Of a DNA stretch of 64,000 bases, positions 18,031-26,762 are shown one piece after another. Position numbers and translations under genes: made by a program. A model generated the notes under the pieces. The model worked only from the letters and a program-made list of their open reading frames with translations. It was not told where the DNA came from and did no database searches. Where the stretch lies: NCBI GenBank assembly GCA_052061695.1, contig JBPZEY010000002.1; one strand, written 5' to 3'. The stretch's first letter is position 1; every line of letters begins with the position of its first letter. This stretch comes from Alkalicoccus luteus (GTDB taxonomy: Bacteria > Bacillota > Bacilli > Bacillales > Salisediminibacteriaceae).

Positions 18031-18411
18031 TCAGCTGCCGGATATACGGTGGGTTTTCCAGCTCCCGGACGCAATCCTTTTTTCTGCCTTTACCGGTTTA
18101 TTGTAATAGTAAACAAGCGCTCTCTCCGTTCCGTTTTCAGTAAAAGCGTCAACTGTCTCCCGGGAGTACAGATTCCATGTGCGGCCATCCTGATAGCCTT
18201 CCAGCTCATCGATAGCGGGAAGCTGTGATGAGGTAATCGCATACAGCTCGCCCCATACTTCTCCCGCTCCTCTAACAAGCGCTGGATAGCCTAGTCCAGT
18301 ATCGTACAGGCTTCCATTTACTCTTGCTTGACGATTAAGCAGCTTGGCACGTCGTAAAAAGAAATGGTTTCCTTCTCCGGTCATCAGCGTTCCATACACA
18401 AACAATTTCAT
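18031..18411 (-). CDS. Gamma-glutamylcyclotransferase-like (AIG2/GGCT) protein
   Basis: A 126-residue AIG2-type protein. It starts KLFVYGTLMTGEGNH (the YGTL substrate loop) and carries the conserved acidic residue in IDELEGYQDG, which acts as general acid/base in gamma-glutamyl cyclotransferases. The likely role is release of 5-oxoproline from gamma-glutamyl compounds, but many members have unknown substrates. It follows the coiled-coil protein gene by 3 bp, so the two are cotranscribed. Confidence 0.85.
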   Translation of the reverse strand: MKLFVYGTLMTGEGNHFFLRRAKLLNRQARVNGSLYDTGLGYPALVRGAGEVWGELYAITSSQLPAIDELEGYQDGRTWNLYSRETVDAFTENGTERALVYYYNKPVKAEKRIASGSWKTHRISGS

Positions 18412-18414
18412 GAC

Positions 18415-19299
18415 TCAAGCTTCCTTTAAGAGCTGGATACGTTTTTCAGAGAGAGTCTGCTTCTCCTGTTCTTTTTGCCGCAGATCTGTTTTCAGACGAT
18501 TGACGGAGGTTGAGACGAGATCCTGCAGTTCAGCTGGAAGCAGCGATGCGTTCGATGGATCCTTTTCCAACAGCCACATACGGAGAACTATTTCAAAAAC
18601 ATCTTCATTTTGATCATGAAAGACACTCGGATCTACATCTGAACCGTAATCCGGCAAACTCTCGATCTCATCCCGGAACTGTCTCAAATGCCGGTCTGCC
18701 CTGTGAAGGGCTCTCAGTACATTTCCTACATGAATACCTTTTAAAAAGATAGGAACGGCTCCTTCCAGATAATCCGCCGCAGGGGTCCAATCCGCCTGTT
18801 TGTCAAATGCTTTCATCACTTCTTCAAGGGAATAATAAGCCTGCTCCCCTGCATCAACCGCTTCACGTAAATTTTGTATGGCACCCATCGTTCTTACCTC
18901 TGATGCAGCAGCTTCATAGAGCTTGTCAGACCAGAATGACTCCTTGTCTTCAATCAGCGATTCCTTCATGACAGCAAGCTGTTCTTCCTCTGCTTCAACG
19001 GTTTCCACCTGCTTTAGATGCTCCTTGTACATCGTATATTCAGCCATTAGCTCTTTTTGGAGTTCTTTTATATGAGCATCCGTGTACCGGCTGTATAATT
19101 GCTCCCCTTCAGCGTGCTCATCTGCTGTTGATCCAGCTTCATATAGACTAAATGACGTTTCTTGCCGCGGCTCAACTGCCTGCTGACGCAGCTGTACGTA
19201 ATGATTTTTCTCATAAAGGAGCAGCGTATGTTTCAGCCACTTATCATACACCCTTCTTTTTTCAAGCACGTCCATTATTTTCTCATTTAAGCTTTGCAT
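18415..19299 (-). CDS. Hypothetical coiled-coil protein
   Basis: A 294-residue acidic, helix-rich protein with no recognised domain. Heptad-like stretches occur at about residues 70-120 (HIKELQKELMAEYTMYKEHL and onward) and at the C-terminus (LKTDLRQKEQEKQTLSEKRI). There is no signal or membrane segment. The ATG at 19299 is chosen because AGGTGA lies upstream; an in-frame GTG at 19308 overlaps that site. It precedes the GGCT-like gene by 3 bp. A role in vesicle-like or scaffold assembly would be speculation. Confidence 0.72.
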   Translation of the reverse strand: MQSLNEKIMDVLEKRRVYDKWLKHTLLLYEKNHYVQLRQQAVEPRQETSFSLYEAGSTADEHAEGEQLYSRYTDAHIKELQKELMAEYTMYKEHLKQVETVEAEEEQLAVMKESLIEDKESFWSDKLYEAAASEVRTMGAIQNLREAVDAGEQAYYSLEEVMKAFDKQADWTPAADYLEGAVPIFLKGIHVGNVLRALHRADRHLRQFRDEIESLPDYGSDVDPSVFHDQNEDVFEIVLRMWLLEKDPSNASLLPAELQDLVSTSVNRLKTDLRQKEQEKQTLSEKRIQLLKEA

Positions 19300-19370
19300 G
19301 TTCTTCACCTGCCTTCTCTATTAGTTTACCTGTTTATTAGAACATCGGGCAACTGCGGATCAACGTTGAA

Positions 19371-19409
19371 AACAGCCTGCAACAGGCTTTTAACCTGACG
19401 CAGGCTGTT
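19371..19409 (-). terminator. Terminator downstream of the gene at 19437
   Basis: AACAGCCTGC pairs with GCAGGCTGTT, with an inner CAGG/CCTG stem in the loop. On the minus strand it is followed by TTCAACG, a weak U tract. Confidence 0.6.
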
Positions 19410-19436
19410 CATGATACGTTTCGGACGCTTGATTGG

Positions 19437-20030
19437 TTACCCGGTTACAGAGACATTAGCAGAGGCTTGTTTTCGGCAAGCTTCTACGAGGATAGAGGTT
19501 GAAATAACTCGTTGGATCAGCTGTTCAATTAGTCCTGCATCTGGAGCTTCAAAGGGAATAACAAGTTCTTTTGAAAATCCCCATTTTTGCAGAATAACAT
19601 CAATGCGCTTTTTATTGTAATCGTTCAGTTCGTCAGGATCGTATAGGCTTCCGAACGAAAGCGATGTTCCCCGTTCTGACAGCCAATCTGCCAGACGAAT
19701 GCTGAACACATAATCATTTACAAGTGAATTTTCTGTGCTGCCTCGGCGAATTTTATTGTAACGAACCTGCAAATACGTATCTTCAGGCTTCTCAAGGCTT
19801 TCAGAAGCCTTCCATATTAAGCTTCCTTCGTATGTCAATTTATGACGGTAATAAATTTGAAAGCTTCGCTCTTTTTGAAGCAGATCACCGTATGCTGAGG
19901 CAGTTGTTCCAGGATCACACAGCATAGCAAATTCGTGCCACGAACTGTTTAAATCTGCATGGACCATTTGTTCAGTTAAAAAGAGCAGCTGATCTCTCTG
20001 TATATAACTCATGCTCTTCATCTTGTTCAC
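19437..20030 (-). CDS. Hypothetical protein, 197 residues
   Basis: A soluble protein without recognised domain. The middle is strand-rich (RSFQIYYRHKLTYEGSLIWK, TYLQVRYNKIRRG) and the end is helical. Initiation is probably at the GTG at 20030, 6 nt after AAGGAGA; a nearby ATG is out of frame. It is separated from the downstream coiled-coil gene by its own terminator, and is divergent from the ABC-F gene. Function unknown. Confidence 0.7.
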   Translation of the reverse strand: MNKMKSMSYIQRDQLLFLTEQMVHADLNSSWHEFAMLCDPGTTASAYGDLLQKERSFQIYYRHKLTYEGSLIWKASESLEKPEDTYLQVRYNKIRRGSTENSLVNDYVFSIRLADWLSERGTSLSFGSLYDPDELNDYNKKRIDVILQKWGFSKELVIPFEAPDAGLIEQLIQRVISTSILVEACRKQASANVSVTG

Positions 20031-20124
20031 TCATTTCTCCTTAGAATACCCACTTTAAAACTATAGCCGAAAAATGTCATTTTAAAACCATGTATAAATC
20101 ACTGTCGTAATTTACTCTCGTAAA

Positions 20125-20133
20125 TGGTATAAT
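20125..20133 (+). promoter_or_regulatory. Extended -10 promoter of the ABC-F gene
   Basis: TGGTATAAT (TG, one base, perfect -10 TATAAT at 20128-20133), about 40 bp upstream of the start. No good -35 is seen, as is common for extended -10 promoters. Confidence 0.55.
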
Positions 20134-20171
20134 CCTCATCAGTATGTCTAAGGAAAGAGGATGAAACTAAT

Positions 20172-21776
20172 ATGCTTCAAGCTCAAGATATCAGTCTCCG
20201 ATTTGGAGATAAAAAATTGTTCGAAGATGTAAACATCAAATTTACTGCAGGAAACTGCTACGGCCTGATCGGTGCTAACGGTGCAGGTAAATCAACGTTT
20301 TTGAAGGTGCTGTCCGGTGAAATAGATTCACAGTCCGGTCACGTTTCCATGGCAAAAGATGCCCGGCTTGCTGTGTTAAAGCAGGATCACTATGCTTATG
20401 AAGAGGAACAGGTTCTCGAAGTCGTTATGATGGGCTATGAACAGCTTTATAACGTTCGTAAAGAGAAAGATGAAATTTACATGAAGCCCGACTTCTCCGA
20501 TGAAGACGGCATGCGCGCAGCTGAACTAGAAGGTGAATTCGCAGAAATGAACGGCTATGAGGCTGAGTCTGATGCAGCCGTTTTGCTTCAAGGATTAGGC
20601 ATTTCAGAAGATAAGCACTATGTAACAATGAATGCTTTAAGTGAAGGCGATAAAGTAAAGGTCCTTCTTGCTCAGGCTCTCTTCGGCAGCCCGGAAGTTC
20701 TTCTACTTGATGAGCCGACGAACGGCCTCGATGTGGAGGCTGTCCAGTGGCTTGAAGAATTTTTGATTAACTTCGAGAACACAGTCATTGTCGTTTCCCA
20801 CGACCGCTATTTCCTGAACAATGTCTGCACGCATATTGCAGACCTTGATTTTGGTAAGATACAAATTTACGTCGGAAACTATGATTTCTGGTATGAATCC
20901 AGTCAGCTCGCTCTTAAAATGGCTCAGGAGCGGAATAAAAAGAAAGAAGAAAAAATTAATGATCTGAAAAATTTTGTTGCCCGATTCAGCGCAAATGCCT
21001 CTAAATCGAAGCAGGCCACTTCCCGGAAGAAACTTTTGGATAAGATTGAATTGGAAGACATCCGCCCGTCCTCCCGCAAATATCCCTATATTGCCTTTAA
21101 ACCGGAGCGTGAAATCGGCAATGATCTTCTTACGGTGGAGAACCTTTCTAAAACGATTGATGGTGTGACGTATTTCAAAAACGTATCGTTCACGCTGAAT
21201 CCTGGTGATAAGGTAGCTCTGGCAGGCCCGAATGAACAAGCTAAAACGGTATTAATGCAAATTTTAACTGGTGAAATCGAGCCTGATGAAGGCACGTACA
21301 AATGGGGGATTACAACCAGTCAGTCTTATTTCCCAAAAGACAATACCAGCTATTTTACCGGTAAGGAATCTGATTTAATCGACTGGCTCCGCCAGTATTC
21401 CCCAGAAGATCAGTCCGAGCAGTTTGTACGTGGTTTTCTGGGACGCATGCTTTTTTCCGGTGAAGAAGCGAAGAAAAGTCCGGCTGTCCTTTCTGGTGGC
21501 GAGAAAGTTCGCTGCATGCTCTCAAAAATGATGCTTTCCGGAGCAAACGTGCTAGTGCTTGACGAGCCGACAAACCATTTGGATTTAGAATCCATTACAG
21601 CGTTAAACAACGGTCTTGTCGACTTCAAAGGGTCTATGATATTTGCAAGCCACGACTTTCAGTTTAACCAGTCCCTTGCTAACCGCATCATTGAATTAAA
21701 AGATGACGGCGTTTATGACAAAGAAATTACCTATGAAGAATACGTGGAAGAACGACTGAAAGCAAAAACCGTCTAA
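20172..21776 (+). CDS. ABC-F family ATPase (YkpA/YbiT-like ribosome-associated)
   Basis: A 534-residue duplicated ATPase without membrane segments, so a ribosome-acting ABC-F translation factor rather than a transporter. Domain 1 has Walker A GANGAGKST (34-42), signature LSEGDKVKV (157-165) and Walker B LLLDEPTNGLD; domain 2 has LSGGEKVRC and VLVLDEPTNHLD. The interdomain linker is at about 245-310. Two deviations: the first signature is LSEGD rather than LSGGQ/E, and the second Walker A is GPNEQAKT (352-359), with Ala357 in place of the Gly before the Lys. I recall similar forms in the Firmicute YkpA group, so this may be family-typical. RBS AGAGGA. Monocistronic. Confidence 0.88.
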   Translation: MLQAQDISLRFGDKKLFEDVNIKFTAGNCYGLIGANGAGKSTFLKVLSGEIDSQSGHVSMAKDARLAVLKQDHYAYEEEQVLEVVMMGYEQLYNVRKEKDEIYMKPDFSDEDGMRAAELEGEFAEMNGYEAESDAAVLLQGLGISEDKHYVTMNALSEGDKVKVLLAQALFGSPEVLLLDEPTNGLDVEAVQWLEEFLINFENTVIVVSHDRYFLNNVCTHIADLDFGKIQIYVGNYDFWYESSQLALKMAQERNKKKEEKINDLKNFVARFSANASKSKQATSRKKLLDKIELEDIRPSSRKYPYIAFKPEREIGNDLLTVENLSKTIDGVTYFKNVSFTLNPGDKVALAGPNEQAKTVLMQILTGEIEPDEGTYKWGITTSQSYFPKDNTSYFTGKESDLIDWLRQYSPEDQSEQFVRGFLGRMLFSGEEAKKSPAVLSGGEKVRCMLSKMMLSGANVLVLDEPTNHLDLESITALNNGLVDFKGSMIFASHDFQFNQSLANRIIELKDDGVYDKEITYEEYVEERLKAKTV

Positions 21777-21783
21777 CAGGTTT

Positions 21784-21809
21784 AGCCGGCTCCCGAATGG
21801 GAGCCGGCT
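21784..21809 (+). terminator. Terminator hairpin of the ABC-F gene, left copy
   Basis: AGCCGGCTCCC pairs with GGGAGCCGGCT around GAAT, 7 bp after the stop codon. The T tract is missing (followed by TCAGAG). A 26-nt core (21783-21808) is repeated exactly at 22289-22314. Confidence 0.7.
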
Positions 21810-21815
21810 TCAGAG

Positions 21816-22283
21816 TGTTGATAAAGTCATTTCAGGTGAATGACTTTGCATTTGCCTGCATCTGCGGACACTCGCTTTCCAGAGGGAACGGCCTCAGCTA
21901 ACCGCTTCTTCCTTTCGTCAGAAGCGCTGGATCTTCGCCTCGTTCTGATCCTCTCGGAGTCGAGTTTCCTCCGATTTAGCAGCTGGCTGTCCGGTTAAAA
22001 CCCTGGTGATGATTCACACGAGCTTGTTCCATCTAGAGGGAACCTTTCGTTAGGCAGCGCTTCGATGTCGAATCGGGATGAAACGTTTTTCTCCATCAAA
22101 CAAATTCATTTTCCCTTTGTGTCCGGCGGGGACGCCTGTGGAATTAGCGCAGTCTGAAGATCCTTTCTCAGAGGTTTATCCTGAGAAATAGCTGAAGGCA
22201 AGCCCACGGCAAGCTTCCGCCGGTAAACAGAGGGGAAAGTCAATCAATCGAATAAACATGTAAATAAATTGACTTTATCAACA
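21816..22283. repeat. MITE-like non-coding inverted-repeat element, copy B
   Basis: This 468-bp element is bounded by a perfect 14-bp terminal inverted repeat TGTTGATAAAGTCA (21816-21829 and 22270-22283). It has no open reading frame of note and lies between two identical terminator hairpins. It is homologous in reverse orientation to copy A at 11002-11244. It contains internal inverted pieces such as CTCAGAG..CTGAGAAA and CCGGCGG..CCGCCGG near 22120-22225, suggesting extensive RNA folding. It fits a non-autonomous dispersed element; mobilising enzyme unknown. Confidence 0.75.
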
Positions 22284-22290
22284 GCCTGTA

Positions 22291-22325
22291 GCCGGCTCCC
22301 GAATGGGAGCCGGCATTTTTGTTTT
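22291..22325 (+). terminator. Terminator hairpin, right copy with T tract
   Basis: GCCGGCTCCC pairs with GGGAGCCGGC around GAAT and is followed by ATTTTTGTTTT. This is the complete terminator for plus-strand transcription; its hairpin is identical to that at 21784-21809. Confidence 0.8.
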
Positions 22326-22408
22326 CTGCTAAATCGTTTGTCTTTTTCTCTATGGAGACATCGCTGCCGTCAGTTGCTTTTCACCCTTCACAGTCAGCCA
22401 GTCTGCCG

Positions 22409-25400
22409 TTAATTGTCTATTACAAGCCGCGTTCCGGTTTCGCCAGGTACAGCCGGGATTACACGCAGCCTTTTTTGAAGGCGTTCCTGCAGCTCCGGTA
22501 CGTGTGAGATAACACCTACCGACCCCGCTTCAAGCTCCAGTTTTTCCAAAGCTTCCATAACAGTCTCTAAAAGGCCGCTGTCCAGTGTGCCAAATCCTTC
22601 ATCAAGGAAAAAGAATTCCAGCGGGTAGCGCCCTCTCAGCTGAATGGATTTTGAGAGCGCAAGCGCAAGCGCTAAGGACGTCAAAAACGTTTCTCCTCCT
22701 GATAAACTGGATACCGGGCGTCGAATACCACCGCTGCTGTCATCTCTGATCAAAAAGCCGCCGCTTTGATCCACTTCAATTGCGTACCTGCTCCTCGTCA
22801 GCTTTTTCAGAACATCCGTGGCTTCACGGCAGACGTGATAAAGATGTTCTTCCGCCAGGAATTCAACAAATTGCTTGCCCCTGAGCACCTGCTCCAGCTG
22901 CTGATGGAGCTCTGCCTCATGCCGAAGGCGCTTTTCTTCCTTTACAACTTCTGCAAACCGCTCAAACCGCTTTGCTCTGTCTTCATAAAGCTGATGCGCT
23001 CTTCCTTCAGCATGTTCTGCATCACGCAGATCCGATCTTAGCGCTGTTTTTCTGTCCTCAGCAAGCATCCAGGCATCTTTTGTAACCGGGCTGCCAATTT
23101 CACGTTTCAGGCTATTGACCCGGTCTCCCATCAACTTCATCTTTTCTTCATACTGCTGCACAGCCTCGAACTGATGTTCTACTTCTGACGGCTCTGCATA
23201 AGCAGACAATACATCATCAGGCAGCCTCTCTCCTGCGTGGCTGTGCCACGCTTGTTCAGCTCTGCTGATTCTTGCATCAGCCGCTGTTTTACGCTCTGAT
23301 ACGCTGTGGAACGCCAGTTTTTTTTCATCCATTTCTTCAGCAGCTGCAGTGATTTTTTCTTCCAGGTCTGACAGGCTTTTGCAGCATGTCGACAACGCTT
23401 GTTTCTCCTTCAGCAATTTAGTTTGAAGTAGTTCATTGCCGGCCACAGACTTTATCCGTGCTTCACAGACAGCTACGCGCTCATGAATATCTTTTTCTTT
23501 ATCCCGCAGCTGATGGATCTTGGTCGATGATGCAGTTTTCTTTTCAGAAGCCTGCCATTTCTTTGTTTGCAGAGCGGAAATAATATCGTAGCTCTTCCGT
23601 ATCCGTTCTGCCGTATTGTCCCGCTTCTCTTTTAATTCCGCAAGCGTCTGATACGCCTGAGCGATAGTATCCAAGCTGTGTGCATGATAGGTCTGCTGCC
23701 ATTTCTCCCGCTTCATTTGCATTTCATTGCGAGCTGACAAATGTGCTGCTTGAGCTTCTTTCAAGGATTGGTCTTCAGTCTGAAGACGCTGGCTCAAATC
23801 GCGATATGCTTGGGACGCGTTTTGCTGATCCTTTACCTTCTGCTGCCAGATGGAAATTAATCGATGCCAGGCCTGTACTTTTTCTTCTATGTGATCAAGA
23901 ACGGGTTCTTCCTCTTGGTGCACTACCTCAGGCAGTAAAACGGGGGAATTTTCGATTCTTACTTCCATATCCGACCGGATTTTTAACAGCTTTTGCATAG
24001 GGAAATCTTCTTTTTCTCGTGAAGACACGTTGTTTGAGGATGCAAGAGACGAGTGCCCGCAAATGGGACACGGGCTTCCTCGTTCTACGCGCTCTCGATG
24101 TGTTTCAATCCATTGGCTCTCCTGACTGCTCACAAAATGTGTATGAATGTGATGAACGATTTCAGAAACTTGATTGTAAGCGGCGATCAGCTGTCTGCCG
24201 GTTGTTTTTAGCTGGTTTTCCACTTCAAGCTGTCTTGATTCCTGATCGGTTGCAGCTTTTGATGCCATAAAGCGCCTCTTTTCGGATTCCTCCAGCGCTT
24301 GCGCTTTTTCTTTAGCCTTGCTCTCCGCCTGTCTCACCGACTCTGCCTCTTCAAAGGCAGTCCTCACGTCACCTAATGGCTTGAGCTGTTCATCGTACGC
24401 ACGTACATCTCGTTCCAACTGGTTCTGCAGCTCTTCAGCCTGTTGAAATTTTGTATCCGCAGCTTGAAGCTCGTTCCCCTCTTCCTGCTCGCGTTTAAGA
24501 CTGATGTCGAGCTCATCGTGTATCTTTCGAAGCTGGTTTTCCAATTCTGATTTTTCACGGTCCGTTTCCTGAAGAGCTTCAAGCTTTAAAATAGCTGCCT
24601 CTTTTTCGCTTTTTTGCTGCTCAAGCTCTTTTTTCGTATACGTTGCGTGCGCAAGCAGCTCCGTTCGTTTTCTTTCCGCTGTTTGTAAACCGGCCTCAGC
24701 TTGTTTGAATAATTTTACAATATTTTGTTGGGCATGATTGGCTTCTGTCCATTCATCAGCGAAGGGCTTTAAACGCGCTGCAAGCCGGGCCCGCTCAATC
24801 CAGGCTTTCATCTCCTGCATCTCATTTTCTTTTAGCTGAAGCTGATGAAGCTCTTGTTTAGCTTTATCCAGCTTATGCTGTTTGTTCCATTGGTCAGCCA
24901 GTTTACCAGCGAGCTCCTCTGCACGCTGATGCAGGCTCGTAAGCAGATTTTTCTCACCTTCGGCTTCATGAAGAGCGCTTGCAGCTTCTTCAACTGCACG
25001 TTTATCGGCGGCACCAAGTCCGTCCCTCTCACTTTCCAGCTGTTTTAATGATGCATCAATTTGTTTTCTGGAAGCAGATACTTTTCTATTTAATTCGTCC
25101 CCATATTTTTCAAGCTGAAACAACCGCTGCAGCATTTTTTTGCGGTCTTGCCCTTTTAAGGATAAAAACTCTGCGAATTTTCCCTGTGGAAGAACGACTG
25201 CTCTTGTGAAATCCTCCGAGGAGAGCCCAAGAAGTTTTCCAACCGCCTCGTTCACGTCTTTCGCTTTTTCTGCTTCTACAAGAGAGTTGCACATAAAACG
25301 GGCGGATGTCTGTCTAACAGCGCCTTCCTTATCTTTTTTAAAATTTCGTTCAACTGCGTACGTATCGCTTCCAAGCATGAAATCAAATCGGACATAAATC

Positions 25401-25615
25401 TCTTTTTCATGCTGATTCATGATGCCATCAAACTTCTGCGCGCGCTCTACCTTTGCATATAAAGAAAGAGTTAAAGCATCGAGAATACTGGATTTCCCGC
25501 TGCCGGTCGGGCCAAATATTCCAAATACTCCGCTGCCTGCGAGTGCTTCAAAATCAATGTGTTGTTCGGAACGAAAGCTGTGTAACCCTTTAATCGTCAG
25601 TTTGAGCGGCCTCAT
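22409..25615 (-). CDS. sbcC: Exonuclease subunit SbcC (Rad50-like ATPase)
   Basis: A 1068-residue SMC-like ATPase partner of SbcD, cutting DNA hairpins and ends. Walker A is GPTGSGKSS near residue 36, long coiled coils flank a zinc hook CPICG at about residue 515, and the C-terminal lobe carries SSLSGGETFLTSLALALALS and Walker B FFFLDEGFGTLD. The ATG at 25615 has GGAGGTGGAGG upstream and overlaps the sbcD end by 26 bp; a codon at 25678 lies deeper in sbcD and is rejected. Last gene of addB-addA-sbcD-sbcC. The length is close to Bacillus SbcC (about 1130). Confidence 0.95.
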   Translation of the reverse strand: MRPLKLTIKGLHSFRSEQHIDFEALAGSGVFGIFGPTGSGKSSILDALTLSLYAKVERAQKFDGIMNQHEKEIYVRFDFMLGSDTYAVERNFKKDKEGAVRQTSARFMCNSLVEAEKAKDVNEAVGKLLGLSSEDFTRAVVLPQGKFAEFLSLKGQDRKKMLQRLFQLEKYGDELNRKVSASRKQIDASLKQLESERDGLGAADKRAVEEAASALHEAEGEKNLLTSLHQRAEELAGKLADQWNKQHKLDKAKQELHQLQLKENEMQEMKAWIERARLAARLKPFADEWTEANHAQQNIVKLFKQAEAGLQTAERKRTELLAHATYTKKELEQQKSEKEAAILKLEALQETDREKSELENQLRKIHDELDISLKREQEEGNELQAADTKFQQAEELQNQLERDVRAYDEQLKPLGDVRTAFEEAESVRQAESKAKEKAQALEESEKRRFMASKAATDQESRQLEVENQLKTTGRQLIAAYNQVSEIVHHIHTHFVSSQESQWIETHRERVERGSPCPICGHSSLASSNNVSSREKEDFPMQKLLKIRSDMEVRIENSPVLLPEVVHQEEEPVLDHIEEKVQAWHRLISIWQQKVKDQQNASQAYRDLSQRLQTEDQSLKEAQAAHLSARNEMQMKREKWQQTYHAHSLDTIAQAYQTLAELKEKRDNTAERIRKSYDIISALQTKKWQASEKKTASSTKIHQLRDKEKDIHERVAVCEARIKSVAGNELLQTKLLKEKQALSTCCKSLSDLEEKITAAAEEMDEKKLAFHSVSERKTAADARISRAEQAWHSHAGERLPDDVLSAYAEPSEVEHQFEAVQQYEEKMKLMGDRVNSLKREIGSPVTKDAWMLAEDRKTALRSDLRDAEHAEGRAHQLYEDRAKRFERFAEVVKEEKRLRHEAELHQQLEQVLRGKQFVEFLAEEHLYHVCREATDVLKKLTRSRYAIEVDQSGGFLIRDDSSGGIRRPVSSLSGGETFLTSLALALALSKSIQLRGRYPLEFFFLDEGFGTLDSGLLETVMEALEKLELEAGSVGVISHVPELQERLQKRLRVIPAVPGETGTRLVIDN

Positions 25616-26762
25616 GGTCCTCCACCTCCACCATTCGCAAAAACAACTCTTTAAGTTCAGCAGACGGTTCCGCACCATCCAGCTGTTTCTTATAAAATTC
25701 TGTAAATAGATCCTCTATTGGACGCTCCCGACGCCTGATTTCCACGTCCCGGTCTCTATCCGGAAAAATAGGAATGATAGATAGGAGGCCATTATACGCT
25801 TTTTTCATGTGATGAACGGTTTCAGCTGACAGCGGCTGATCTGTATGCACTTCAATTTCCAGCCAGGAACCAGCATCTCGCTTTTCATCCATCCATTGCA
25901 GCACCTGCTGCGCGCCAGCTTCCGCCTTCCATCTCACGAGTGGTTTCCCGCAGGAAAGCGGGACGGTTTTGACTTTGGGAGAATCCTCTTCTCCAAGCGT
26001 CACGATAGACACAGATTTGATATCTGCACGCTCTGAAAAGCTAAAACCCATTGGTGAACCAGAATAATAAGAAGGAGCCGGCGCCGTCTTGACAGCCTGG
26101 CTGCGGTGTAAATGTCCCATTGCGTGATAATCCACAGCTGGGAGGCTCGTGCCTTTAACCGTGTAAGCTCCGCCCAGTTGAATCGGACGTTCAGAATCTG
26201 TCTCAGCTCCTCCCGCTGCGAATAAATGGGAAACTCCGATAATTGGAGCGCGGGGGTCAAGCTGCCGGAGCTGAGTTTGATAAAGTCCGCTGACAGCCTG
26301 GTCGTATTGCTCCCGCAAATCAAATTCGTTAAGTTCGTCTGAAAGTCTGCGCTTTAATCTCGCTTCCGACGGATACGGCATTACCACTGCCTGCAGTAGT
26401 CCGCGCTCTGTCTGAACACTCACAGGTTCGATACCCGGAAATGCACGTGTGTGCACATTCAGCCTTTTCATGATAGAACTTGTTGCCTCCAGCCGTTCCG
26501 GGCTGTCGTGATTTCCTGCTGCGACGATGACCGGTCTGCGGCCTCCATCACTTAGTGCTTCCATGCCATCGTAATAAAGCATTTCACCTCTTGCAGGCGG
26601 GTTAACGGAATCGAATACATCTCCTGCCATAACGACCGCATCGATCGTCTCATCTCTGCAAATCCGCTGCAATTCCTCCATCATCGCTTCGTGTTCGTTT
26701 ATTCGATCCCGCCCCTCAATGGTACGGCCGATATGCCAATCTGCTGTATGCAGGATACGCAT
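25590..26762 (-). CDS. sbcD: Exonuclease subunit SbcD (Mre11-like nuclease)
   Basis: A 390-residue metallophosphoesterase nuclease. Metal-binding motifs are in order: ILHTADWHIGR, VVMAGDVFDSVNPP, AAGNHDSPERL and YHAMGHLHRSQ. It works with SbcC in double-strand break processing. GGAGG precedes the ATG, and the addA stop lies immediately upstream with no gap. Typical Bacillus gene order. Confidence 0.95.
   Translation of the reverse strand: MRILHTADWHIGRTIEGRDRINEHEAMMEELQRICRDETIDAVVMAGDVFDSVNPPARGEMLYYDGMEALSDGGRRPVIVAAGNHDSPERLEATSSIMKRLNVHTRAFPGIEPVSVQTERGLLQAVVMPYPSEARLKRRLSDELNEFDLREQYDQAVSGLYQTQLRQLDPRAPIIGVSHLFAAGGAETDSERPIQLGGAYTVKGTSLPAVDYHAMGHLHRSQAVKTAPAPSYYSGSPMGFSFSERADIKSVSIVTLGEEDSPKVKTVPLSCGKPLVRWKAEAGAQQVLQWMDEKRDAGSWLEIEVHTDQPLSAETVHHMKKAYNGLLSIIPIFPDRDRDVEIRRRERPIEDLFTEFYKKQLDGAEPSAELKELFLRMVEVEDHEAAQTDD

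Noticed and set aside
17938..18228. Plus-strand open frame in the gap before the GGCT-like gene
   Set aside because: It runs antisense into a well-supported gene, has no ribosome site and its second half is plainly a shadow.
20172..21776. ABC transporter ATP-binding protein
   Set aside because: Two ATPase domains in one chain with an ABC-F linker and no membrane partner indicate a translation factor.
21816..22283. Structured ncRNA or riboswitch
   Set aside because: Terminal inverted repeats and a second dispersed copy fit a repeat element better; there is no downstream gene in the right orientation to regulate.
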